This document shows, in pieces, positions 30,731 through 39,517 of a DNA stretch of 64,000 nucleotides (position 1 is its first letter; the number at the start of each line of letters is the position of its first letter). The notes under the pieces were generated by a model. The model was not told the origin of the DNA. It searched no databases and was given only the letters and a program-made list of their open reading frames with translations. The translations under genes were made by a program, and so were the position numbers. This DNA comes from an uncultured Oscillospiraceae bacterium (GTDB lineage: Bacteria > Bacillota > Clostridia > Oscillospirales > Oscillospiraceae), in assembly GCA_910579965.1 (NCBI GenBank), contig CAJTWF010000007.1, positions 1 to 64,000 on the forward strand, in the 5' to 3' direction.

Positions 30731-31523
30731 GCGTTTTCTCTTGTGTCGTATATAGATGCAGTATGGCCTCCAGCACCCCGCCGCCTACGGCCAGGGCCTT
30801 GTCGGAGGCGCAGAAGCAGTGGTCCCGCGCACAGCGGGGGTCCACGTCGCCGCACTTCATTCCCCGGTGGACCGCCACGCCGTCCGCCAGCAGGCCCCGC
30901 AGCACGCCGCCGATGGTACACGCCATGGGCGCGCCGCCCACGTATCCCACCACGTCCCCCGGCAGCACCGTGTCTCCGATCTCCCTCACGCCGCGAAACA
31001 GGCCGTCTCCCGGGGCCCGGAGCACCCGCTCCCCGGCAAAGCCGCCGATGAGGCCGGGCACGGCGGTGTTGGGCAGGGCAGAGCCCTTGTAAATAACCCG
31101 GCCCAGGTAGTGGCCCCGCATGGTCTCCACCACCGCGTGGCAGTCCGTCCCGGCGGTGAAGCCGGGGCCGGCGGCCACCACCGCCGGGGCCATGTCCATG
31201 GTGGTGCCCAGGTTTCGCTTGGCCAGCACCGCGTCCACCACCGCGTCCGGGGCCAGCGCCCGGATGCAGCTCCCCGCCGGATCCGCCAGCACAGGGATCT
31301 CCCCCCGCTCCAGCAGCGCCGGGATCTCCTCCAGATCCGCCCGGCGGGCCGTCACCCCCTCCACCGCCGTCTCCCCCAGCCGCATTGCCTCGGAGAAGGA
31401 GACCGTGCGGCGGATGGCCGTGGGCGCGGGCAGCTCGCAGATGACCACCGCCATATGGCTGCGGTGCAGCCGCAGGGCTATACCGGTGGCGATATCCCCG
31501 CCGCCCCGTATGACGACAAGCAT
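30684..31523 (-). CDS. yqeB: YqeB, selenium-dependent molybdenum hydroxylase maturation protein (EF2563 family)
   Basis: This 279-residue protein starts at an ATG spaced 8 bp from AAAGGGGG; a second ATG two codons upstream is too close to that site. It begins MLVVIRGGGDIATGIALRLHRS, a Rossmann-like glycine-rich motif, and contains CELPAPTAIRRTVSFSEA, VDAVLAKRNLG, GPGFTAGTDCHAVVETMRGHYLG and VGGAPMACTIGGVLRGLL. This is the EF2563/YqeB family found with selD in organisms that have labile-selenium molybdenum hydroxylases. The C-terminal ~16 residues (KTPSFLCQQRKEAKEKL) are encoded by the A/T hairpin repeat and are likely an acquired tail. It overlaps yqeC by 46 bp. Confidence 0.88.
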   Translation of the reverse strand: MLVVIRGGGDIATGIALRLHRSHMAVVICELPAPTAIRRTVSFSEAMRLGETAVEGVTARRADLEEIPALLERGEIPVLADPAGSCIRALAPDAVVDAVLAKRNLGTTMDMAPAVVAAGPGFTAGTDCHAVVETMRGHYLGRVIYKGSALPNTAVPGLIGGFAGERVLRAPGDGLFRGVREIGDTVLPGDVVGYVGGAPMACTIGGVLRGLLADGVAVHRGMKCGDVDPRCARDHCFCASDKALAVGGGVLEAILHLYTTQEKTPSFLCQQRKEAKEKL

Positions 31524-32182
31524 GTCCATTTCCCCCTTTGCAGCGATCCGGCGCACACCGGCCAGGGCAGCAGCGCCGCCAGCTCTCCGGCCAGCGTCAG
31601 CGCCTCCGCCGTGTCCGCCTGGTTGACAAACACCTGGTCCCCCAGCCTCTCCGCCGCCAGCACCGCCGCCAGATTCCGGGGCGTGGCCGTGTCGCCGGGG
31701 GACGCGCCCGACAGGGCGCAGTACCGCTCCGGCCGGTGGACCGCCTCCCGGATGGGCCGCCCGAACCCGGAGGCCCCGGCCAGCAGGACCGTCTGAGCAG
31801 CGCAGGCCGGGATCACCGGCTCGTGGGGCAGGTGGGCCTTCAGAGGCAGGCCCCTGGAGCCGTCGGCCTCCACCAGCACGTAGTCCGCCAGGCCGGGGAG
31901 CGCCGCCATGTCCAGCGCCGGCGGGCCCAGCTTGCCCTCCGGCGCTGGTGCGCCCAGGCAGACGCAGCCCGCCTCCGCCAGGGCCTGTCCCACCGCCGCC
32001 CGGCTGTCCCCGGACAGCACCGGCAGATGGGGCGGGGGCAGAATGCGGGTGCTGGTACAGCAGATCACCGTGCCCCGGCGGCAGAGCTCCCGGGCCAGCA
32101 GGTACATGGCCGTGGTCTTGCCCCCGCCGCCGATGAGGGCGGTGAGGCCCGGCCCTACGCCCAGCAGTCCGGCCAGCGTCAT
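31478..32182 (-). CDS. yqeC: YqeC, putative selenium-dependent hydroxylase accessory protein
   Basis: This 234-residue protein has a P-loop variant near its start (LTALIGGGGKTTAMYLLARELC), TSTRILPPP, VLVEADGSRGLPLKAH and FVNQADTAEALTLAGEL. That is the YqeC family, which co-occurs with YqeB and SelD. The P-loop suggests an NTPase, perhaps loading selenium or a cofactor onto the hydroxylase. ATG 32182 is chosen for its AAAGGAGG 8 bp upstream. The gene overlaps yqeB and starts 73 bp after the mnmA stop. The hydroxylase subunits themselves are not in the window. Confidence 0.88.
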   Translation of the reverse strand: MTLAGLLGVGPGLTALIGGGGKTTAMYLLARELCRRGTVICCTSTRILPPPHLPVLSGDSRAAVGQALAEAGCVCLGAPAPEGKLGPPALDMAALPGLADYVLVEADGSRGLPLKAHLPHEPVIPACAAQTVLLAGASGFGRPIREAVHRPERYCALSGASPGDTATPRNLAAVLAAERLGDQVFVNQADTAEALTLAGELAALLPWPVCAGSLQRGKWTCLSSYGAAGISPPV

Positions 32183-32255
32183 GCCCGCCGCCTCCTTTGG
32201 GCCCCCGTCCGCCTGGGCGGCCGGGAGCTTCTCTGTCCGCAGCAATGTCACAGGA

Positions 32256-33338
32256 TCAGGGCGAGGCACGGCAGATCACGCCGCCGCCCGCCACCGCTTC
32301 GCCCTGGTAGCACACCAGGGACTGGCCCGCGGTCACGGCCCGCTGGGGCTGGTCAAACACCACCCGCACCGCGCCGTTCTCCTCCGGATAGAGGGTGGCG
32401 GCGGCCTCGGTCTGGCTGTAGCGGGTCTTGGCGGTCACGGCCAGGGGGCCGGTCTGGGGCGGCAGGGAGACCCAGTTGAAGTCCTCCGCCCACACGGTAT
32501 CGCTGTAGAGCGCCGCCTCGTCCCCCAGCACCACGGTGTTGGACCCGGCGTCCTTGCGCAGTACGTACAGGGGCCTGTCCGCGCTGACGCCCAGCCCCCG
32601 GCGCTGTCCGGTGGTGTAGCAGGGCAGTCCCCTGTGCCGCCCCAGCACCCGGCCCTGGGGATCCACAAAGTCCCCCTCCCGCAGCTCCACGCCGCCGTAG
32701 CGCCGGAGGAAGGCGGGGTAATCCCCGTCCGGGACAAAGCAGATGTCCTGGCTGTCCGGCTTGCGGGCGGCGCACAGCCCCCGGGCCTCCGCCAGGGCCC
32801 GGACCGCCGCCTTGTCCCAGGCCCCCACCGGCAGCAGCAGCCGGGAGAGGATCTCCTGGGACAGGGGGTAGAGCACATAGCTCTGGTCCTTGCGGCGGTC
32901 CCTGCCCCGGAGCAGCCGCCAGCGGCCCTCCGCCCAGTCCACCCGGGCGTAGTGGCCGGTGGCGATATAGTCCAGCCCCAGCTCGTCCGCCCGGCGCAGC
33001 AGCGCGCTGAACTTCACCCGCCGGTTGCACTGGATGCAGGGGTTGGGGGTGCGCCCGGCCTGATATCCGGCCACAAACTCGTCCATCACCTGGCTGCGGA
33101 AGAGGGCGCTGAAGTTGAACACGTGGAAGTCCATCCCCAGCCGCCTTGCCGTGGACCGGGCGTCCTCCACGTCCTCCAGGGAGCAGCACCCCCCCTCCCG
33201 CTCCAGGCCCAGCTCCTCATTGCCGTACAGGCGCAGGGTGCAGCCCACCGGACGGTATCCCGCCTCCGCCAGCAGCGCCGCCGCGGCCGCGCTGTCCACG
33301 CCGCCGCTCATGCCCACCAAAACAGTCTTCTTCTCCAT
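32256..33338 (-). CDS. mnmA: tRNA 2-thiouridine(34) synthase MnmA
   Basis: This 360-residue enzyme thiolates U34 of Lys, Glu and Gln tRNAs. It has the PP-loop GMSGGVDSAAAAALL, catalytic Cys in TPNPCIQCNRRVKF, the tRNA-binding YIATGHYARVD and KDQSYVLYPLSQ, and the second catalytic Cys in GLPCYTTGQRRGLG. It ends 73 bp before yqeC and begins 8 bp after the upstream kinase-like gene, so it is likely in the same transcript as selD. 2-Thiouridine is the substrate that SelU converts to 2-selenouridine with SelD's selenophosphate; selU is not seen here. Confidence 0.95.
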   Translation of the reverse strand: MEKKTVLVGMSGGVDSAAAAALLAEAGYRPVGCTLRLYGNEELGLEREGGCCSLEDVEDARSTARRLGMDFHVFNFSALFRSQVMDEFVAGYQAGRTPNPCIQCNRRVKFSALLRRADELGLDYIATGHYARVDWAEGRWRLLRGRDRRKDQSYVLYPLSQEILSRLLLPVGAWDKAAVRALAEARGLCAARKPDSQDICFVPDGDYPAFLRRYGGVELREGDFVDPQGRVLGRHRGLPCYTTGQRRGLGVSADRPLYVLRKDAGSNTVVLGDEAALYSDTVWAEDFNWVSLPPQTGPLAVTAKTRYSQTEAAATLYPEENGAVRVVFDQPQRAVTAGQSLVCYQGEAVAGGGVICRASP

Positions 33339-33345
33339 GCCGGCC

Positions 33346-34173
33346 TCAGTCCATATACTGGTGGGTGAAGGCCCGGCTGGGGAGGGCGTCCGACAGCTCC
33401 GCCAGGGTCCGGTTGTACCCCCCGCCCAGATCCACGAGAAAGGTGTTCATCTGCTGGAGCTTGGAGCGCTTGTTTGGCAGGGAGACGGTGACCGTGGTGC
33501 CCGTCCCCTCCTGGCTGGTCAGCAGCAGCACGCCGCCGTGCTCCTGGGCGATGCGCCGGCACACCGGCAGGCCCAGGCCCAGGCCGTGGGGGGGCGGGTC
33601 CAGGCGCTGGGTGTGGCGGTAGCGGTCAAACACCGTCTCCAGCAGCTCCTGACTGATGCCGCAGCCGGTGTCCGTCAGGATCAGCTCCACCCACTCCCGG
33701 CTCACCCGCACGTCCAGCGTCACCAGCTTCTCGTCCCTGCGGATGAACTTGAAGGCGTTGGAGAGCAGGTTGAGCATCATCCGCTCAATCCGGTCCTTGT
33801 CCATGGCGATGGTGTGGCGCTCCTTCTCGCACTGGAAGTCCAGCCGGATGCCCAGCAGCTCCGCCGGGTGCCGGGCCCTGTCCATAATGTCCCGGCACAG
33901 GCCAACGATGTCCCCGTTGCGCAGCTGGGCGGCGCTGGGGCCCTCCAGATGGGCCGCGTCGGAGAGATTGTTGGCCAGGCGCAGAATGCGGTAGTAGCTC
34001 TGACAGAGCACCGCCGCGTCCCGGTCAACAGCCCCGTTCCCCTCCCGCACCTCCATGGGCGCGATGCGGTTCAGGGCCTGATAAATATTGCCCAGGGAGC
34101 CGCGCAGCTGGTTGGACACCTGGCCCAGCACCCGCTCCAGCTCCTGGTTGTTGTCGAATTGCTTTTCTGACAT
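33346..34173 (-). CDS. Soluble sensor-kinase-like protein with degenerate phosphoacceptor
   Basis: This 275-residue protein has no membrane segments. The HATPase_c domain is intact: MLNLLSNAFKFIRRD (N box), VELILTDTGCGISQELLETVFDRY (G1) and HGLGLGLPVCRRIAQEHGG (G2). In the dimerisation helix the usual S-H-E/D-L-R is VSNQLRGSLG, with Asn21 where the phosphorylated His should be. It ends with an unusual 40-residue tail (LVDLGGGYNRTLAELSDALPSRAFTHQYMD). It is likely a phosphatase, a partner kinase or an ATP-binding scaffold rather than a classic kinase. It precedes mnmA by 7 bp. Confidence 0.75.
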   Translation of the reverse strand: MSEKQFDNNQELERVLGQVSNQLRGSLGNIYQALNRIAPMEVREGNGAVDRDAAVLCQSYYRILRLANNLSDAAHLEGPSAAQLRNGDIVGLCRDIMDRARHPAELLGIRLDFQCEKERHTIAMDKDRIERMMLNLLSNAFKFIRRDEKLVTLDVRVSREWVELILTDTGCGISQELLETVFDRYRHTQRLDPPPHGLGLGLPVCRRIAQEHGGVLLLTSQEGTGTTVTVSLPNKRSKLQQMNTFLVDLGGGYNRTLAELSDALPSRAFTHQYMD

Positions 34174-35547
<1,374 letters not shown>

Positions 35548-35581
35548 TTCGATGAGCCCGCAAATTCCGGAAGCATAAAAG

Positions 35582-35630
35582 AGTACGCTCCCTTTCGACG
35601 GCGTTTTGTCTCGAAGGGGAGCGTACTTTT
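35582..35630 (+). terminator. Terminator of gapA
   Basis: Arms AGTACGCTCCCTTTCGA and TCGAAGGGGAGCGTACT, one G·T wobble, 12-nt loop, then TTTT. Confidence 0.85.
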
Positions 35631-35756
35631 ATGTTGCTGACCGCTGTTCGGGACGAGTTTGCCTTTTACAATGAGTGCCGCAAGCTGTCACCCTTGACCG
35701 TCAAAAACTGCGGAAAGCAGGCGGAACGCTTACACAATCCAGTGAATTTTACTTGA
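35631..35756 (+). pseudogene. N-terminal stub of a tyrosine recombinase/integrase
   Basis: The 41 codons from ATG 35631 read MLLTAVRDEFAFYNECRKL, SPLTVKNCGKQ, then VNFT and a stop. The FxxYxExxRxLSPxTVKNxxKQ pattern resembles the SAM-like core-binding domain at the start of phage or transposon integrases. Nothing follows. It abuts the gapA terminator without an RBS of its own. Assignment is by eye and tentative. Confidence 0.4.
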
Positions 35757-35825
35757 AATCAAGAGAAATCCGGGCGTTACACGCTAAAATTATGTGAAAT
35801 CGAGCGGTAACGCGGTGAAATCAAG
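35754..35825 (+). repeat. Three TGAAATC(A/G)AG decamers
   Basis: Copies lie at 35754-35763, 35795-35804 and 35816-35825, with start spacings of 41 and 21 bp, close to whole helical turns. They lie directly after the integrase stub; they may be remains of recombinase arm sites or of an unrelated tandem repeat. Confidence 0.35.
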
Positions 35826-35866
35826 CGAATTTCAGCCGTTTTCACCCGGCGCGGCTCTGTTTTCAT

Positions 35867-35990
35867 TAGACCTCTTGCGAAATTGACTTTACCATAGTTT
35901 TTTGTATCCAAAGCAGGGATGTTTGATTACCGATTTGCTTGGTTTTATCTATCCATTTATTCAGAACTTTTTATTTTCGCAAGAGGTCTA
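35867..35990. mobile_element. 124-bp MITE
   Basis: Perfect 16-bp terminal inverted repeats TAGACCTCTTGCGAAA and TTTCGCAAGAGGTCTA enclose 92 bp of AT-rich DNA without coding capacity. A non-autonomous miniature element is the simplest reading; outer TA may be part of a target duplication. Confidence 0.75.
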
Positions 35991-36051
35991 TTGTTTCATT
36001 TTTGCCTTTTGGGAGAGGCATTTCATGGTTCACATTTGCCACAAATGAACC

Positions 36052-36212
36052 TCAGTCAATGTAATGTAGGGGCTTGGTGAAACAGAACCCATTCTATCTG
36101 CCCATTCGTGCTGCTCCATAATTTTTTCACATCATCTTCTTGAAAACATTCTGCTGTTTTGTGGCATCTTCGACACCCTTTGCAATATTTGACTTCATAA
36201 TCATCTATGCAC
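36052..36212 (-). pseudogene. Flavodoxin/NADPH-FMN reductase family fragment
   Basis: Read on the minus strand, DYEVKYCKGCRRCHKTAECFQEDDVKK matches the Cys-motif segment of iron-sulfur flavoprotein-like FMN reductases (YCKGCxxCxxTGxCxxxDD). A one-base shift then gives IMEQHEWADRMGSVSPSPY, the following segment of the same family. Both ends are missing. It starts directly after the stop of the reductase at 36217, which shows a deletion or recombination joint there. Confidence 0.6.
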
Positions 36213-36216
36213 TTTG

Positions 36217-36897
36217 TCAGCGAATGACCTCATAACGCAGCCGCAAATACGAGTTCTCCAAAATCACACATTCCTGCAGCTTCAGAGCGCCTAATTTTGA
36301 CAATTCACTCTGTGAAAACAGGGATTCGCCGTCAATTAAAGTAGAGGTGTCTTTGCCGCCGATCAAAATGGGCGCAACAACAATATCGACATAATCGAAC
36401 AGCTTTTCACGAAGAAACAGGCCGTTCAGCGTCCCGCCGGTTTGTACGGTGATTCTCTCGCAGCCATGCTCTGATTTGAGCGCTGTAAGCGCGTTTGCCA
36501 GCGACAATTCTTTTTGATGGATGATATGAAGATTGTCCGCCTCTATGTGAAACGCCGGATGCTGTGCATTGGACGTAATCAACACAAATGTTTTTGACAA
36601 AGCACAAAAATACCGGATGCCGTTTTCGTTCAAATGCTTGTTGTCTATTACAACAAAGGACACGGGCGTTTTGCTTGGCAGTTTCTTTGTATTGACCCCC
36701 ATTTTGGCCTGCACCCGGCCAGAATTGAGCGTCCATAAATCGGTTGTCTGCTCTATTTCATAATATTGGTGCAAGCCCTCACGAACCCCCACGATTTGTG
36801 GAAAATCCTTGTCTACGTCTAATTCGTCCGCCGCGCCAGTGCTTATTTTTCCGTCAACCGACATCAGCATAAACAAGGTGGTTACCGGTCTGTCCAT
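36217..36897 (-). CDS. RibD C-terminal-domain reductase (dihydrofolate reductase-like)
   Basis: This 226-residue protein matches the RibD_C/DHFR-like fold: VTTLFMLMSVDGKIS at the start, TPVSFVVIDNKHLNENGI, TVQTGGTLNGLFLREKLFDYVDIVVAPILIGGKDTSTLID and a final LRLRYEVIR. Such stand-alone proteins act on pyrimidine or pteridine-like substrates with NADPH; the substrate here is unknown. The RBS TTAGGAG precedes ATG 36897. The gene is AT-rich against its neighbours and sits between decayed mobile DNA and core genes, so recent transfer is likely. Confidence 0.85.
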   Translation of the reverse strand: MDRPVTTLFMLMSVDGKISTGAADELDVDKDFPQIVGVREGLHQYYEIEQTTDLWTLNSGRVQAKMGVNTKKLPSKTPVSFVVIDNKHLNENGIRYFCALSKTFVLITSNAQHPAFHIEADNLHIIHQKELSLANALTALKSEHGCERITVQTGGTLNGLFLREKLFDYVDIVVAPILIGGKDTSTLIDGESLFSQSELSKLGALKLQECVILENSYLRLRYEVIR

Positions 36898-37038
36898 TTT
36901 ATCACTCCTAAATTCTGATTGGTGGACGGATTATAGCACACGATTTTTATAATATCAAGGGATTTTGCGAAAGCCGCCAAAGCTCGCCCCCACAGGCGGC
37001 GTGAAAATTGATTTCCCTGGGATCTTCCTCCCTCGCAC

Positions 37039-37066
37039 TTGACAAATCCCTCAAAGATGTTACTAT
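37039..37066 (+). promoter_or_regulatory. Promoter of the polysaccharide genes
   Basis: TTGACA at 37039-37044 and TACTAT at 37061-37066, 16-bp spacer, about 95 bp before the coding start. Confidence 0.55.
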
Positions 37067-37161
37067 AAACAAATAAGCTCGACACAAGCGCGCATCTTCG
37101 CGGGCCGCCGGTTCCGGAGCAACCGCGTTCGAGTATACTGCTCTCTACGAGGTGATACGCT

Positions 37162-39507
37162 ATGCCTAAATACCGCAAGAAGAGCGTCCCCGCCTGGGGC
37201 GCACCCCTGCAAGCTGTCTGGCAGAAGGCGTCCGTTCCTGTTCTGGCGGCGCTGTATTTTCTTTTGGTCTGCCTGTCCTCCTCCAGCACGGTCAAGCCGG
37301 CGGCCCTGTTCCTGCTGGTGCTGGCCGTCGGAGCCACGGCGGTGTTCTTCCCCCGCCTGCGGGACCGTCTGCACCTGCCGGTCCTGGCCCTGGCTCTGGT
37401 GGTGCTCATGGACGGCCTGTCCACCCTCTACGCCAGAAGCGGGAAATTCGCCCTCTATGAGTTCCTCAAGCCCCTGGCCGCCTTCTGCCTGGCCCTGCTG
37501 CTGCTGACCATGAAGGACCGGGAGAGCGGCTGTACCGGCCGCCGGGGCGCGGCAATCCTCTCCGGCTTCTCCGCCCTGGCGGGGCTGGTGAGCATTGACC
37601 TGCTCTCCACCCGGATCATCAGCACCCCGATTCTGGGGCTGCTGGGCCTGTTCACCCCGGACTACACCAGCCTGAGCGCGGTGGAGGAGGGGGTGCGTAT
37701 GACCTCCATGTTCACCAACCCCAACGTGTTCGCCGGCTGCGTGGGCCTGGGCACCCTCCTGAGCCTGGGCCTGGTTGTGTCCTCCGCCGGACGGGAGCGG
37801 ACCGTCCACCTGATCTGCCTGTATATCAACGCCCTGTCCTTCCTGCTGGCCTTCAGTATGGGCGCCAGCGGCATGATCGCCCTGGCCTTCCTCGCCTACC
37901 TGCTGCTGGAGCGTCCGGAGCGGCGGGCCCAGCTGCTGCTGCTCATGGTGGAAACCCTGGTTCTCAGCGTTGCCGCAGCCTTCCTCATCTCCCTGACCTC
38001 CTTCACCGCCTGGACCGGATTCCGGCCGGTGCCCCTGCTGTGCGTCATCGCTGGCGCGGCGCTGCTGTGCCTGCTGGACCGCCTGTGCCGTCCTCTGGCG
38101 GACAAGCTCTCCAGCCACAGCCGGATCGTGCTGGTCCTCACCGGCGTGATCCTGGCCGGCGTGGCCGTCTTTGCCCTGGCGGCCTACAACCTCACCGGCA
38201 GCGCGGCTCTCCAGCCCGGCCAGTCCCTGCGCCGGGCCGCCTATCCGGAGCCCGGGGCCTACGCCCTGACGGCGGAGGCGGAGGGGGATCTGACGGTGTA
38301 CATCGAGAGCCAGAACCAGCAGGAGACCATGATGCACACCAGCACCCCCCTCTACCAGGGCCCCCTGGCCGGGGCCTCCTTCACCGTGCCGGAGGACAGT
38401 CTGGTGGTCTACTTCAATTTCACCGCCGCCAGCGAGGCCCGGCTGGACAGCGCCGTGTGTACCGGCGAGGCCGGCACCTGCGGCGTCCCCCTGGGCTACA
38501 AGCTGCTGCCCGGCTTTATCGCCAACCGTCTCCAGGGCCTGTGGGCCAACCAGAACGCCATCCAGCGCTTTGTCTTCTTCTCCGACGGCATGAAGCTCTT
38601 TGGCCGCAGTCCGGTGATCGGCCTGGGCCTGGGGGCCTTTGAGAACGGCGTGAAGAGCGTGCAGAGCTTCTACTATGAGACGAAATACGCCCACAACCAC
38701 TACATCCAGGTGCTGGTGGAGACCGGCGCGGTGGGCTTTGTCCTGTTCATCGGCCTGCTGGCCTCCTCCGGCGCGGCGGTGTGGTTTGCCCGGAAGCGGG
38801 AGAATCCCCTCATTCCCGCCCTGGGCGCGGCCCTGGTGTTCATGGCCGGCCACGCGGCCACGGAGGTCACCTTCTCCACCTACGCCTATCTGCCCATCGC
38901 CTTCGGCGTGTTTGCCCTCATCAACCTCTGCTGCGGGGACGCCATCCCCCTGCCGGAGCTGGGCGGCATGGCGAAAAACGGCGTCCTGGCGGCCATTCCC
39001 GCCCTGCTGATCGTCTTTGGCGTTATGCTCTCCGGCAACATGTCCGCCCAGCGGCTGGCCTCCCACGCCACCGCCTTCTCCGATCTGGACCGGGCGGTTT
39101 CCATGGACAAATTCGAGTGGGCGGACTACATGCTGGGCTACGTCAACAGCACCCTGACCACGGAGACGGACGAGACCATCCGCCAGCAGGCGGACGCCTA
39201 CGCGGCCCGTCTGGCCCAGGTGGACTCCAACACAGTGCCCATCTATCTGGCGGAGTACTACTTCTCCACGGGCCGCACGGAGCTGGGCCTGGAGATGGTG
39301 GAGAAGTATGTGGACTACGTCTCCTCGGACCAGAACGCCTGGCAGACCGCCTTCGCCCTTCTGGAGGGGTATGAGACGGACTCTGAGATCTTCCGCGCCG
39401 GCGTGGTCCGCATCGCCGGACTGCTGGAGGACTGGAACGCCCGGAACATGGGCGGCGTGACCCTGACAGAGGCCAATCTGGCGTTCATCGCCCGCATGGG
39501 CGGCTAG
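37162..39507 (+). CDS. O-antigen ligase/polymerase (Wzy_C) family membrane protein
   Basis: This 781-residue protein has about 12 membrane helices. The Wzy_C region includes GVRMTSMFTNPNVFAGCVGLGTLLSLGLVV and, after a break, the periplasmic/outer segment FFSDGMKLFGRSPVIGLGLGAFE ... YAHNHYIQVLVETGAVGFVLFIGLLA. Between about residues 345 and 455 lies an extra beta-rich soluble domain (YALTAEAEGDLTVYIESQNQQ ... LVVYFNFTAASEARLD). The C-terminal ~140 residues are helical and soluble (DRAVSMDKFEWADYML ... PIYLAEYYFSTGRTELGLEMVEKYVDY), TPR-like. It probably polymerises or ligates a cell-surface polymer started by the sugar transferase 10 bp downstream. Confidence 0.82.
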   Translation: MPKYRKKSVPAWGAPLQAVWQKASVPVLAALYFLLVCLSSSSTVKPAALFLLVLAVGATAVFFPRLRDRLHLPVLALALVVLMDGLSTLYARSGKFALYEFLKPLAAFCLALLLLTMKDRESGCTGRRGAAILSGFSALAGLVSIDLLSTRIISTPILGLLGLFTPDYTSLSAVEEGVRMTSMFTNPNVFAGCVGLGTLLSLGLVVSSAGRERTVHLICLYINALSFLLAFSMGASGMIALAFLAYLLLERPERRAQLLLLMVETLVLSVAAAFLISLTSFTAWTGFRPVPLLCVIAGAALLCLLDRLCRPLADKLSSHSRIVLVLTGVILAGVAVFALAAYNLTGSAALQPGQSLRRAAYPEPGAYALTAEAEGDLTVYIESQNQQETMMHTSTPLYQGPLAGASFTVPEDSLVVYFNFTAASEARLDSAVCTGEAGTCGVPLGYKLLPGFIANRLQGLWANQNAIQRFVFFSDGMKLFGRSPVIGLGLGAFENGVKSVQSFYYETKYAHNHYIQVLVETGAVGFVLFIGLLASSGAAVWFARKRENPLIPALGAALVFMAGHAATEVTFSTYAYLPIAFGVFALINLCCGDAIPLPELGGMAKNGVLAAIPALLIVFGVMLSGNMSAQRLASHATAFSDLDRAVSMDKFEWADYMLGYVNSTLTTETDETIRQQADAYAARLAQVDSNTVPIYLAEYYFSTGRTELGLEMVEKYVDYVSSDQNAWQTAFALLEGYETDSEIFRAGVVRIAGLLEDWNARNMGGVTLTEANLAFIARMGG

Positions 39508-39517
39508 AGGCCCTGCC

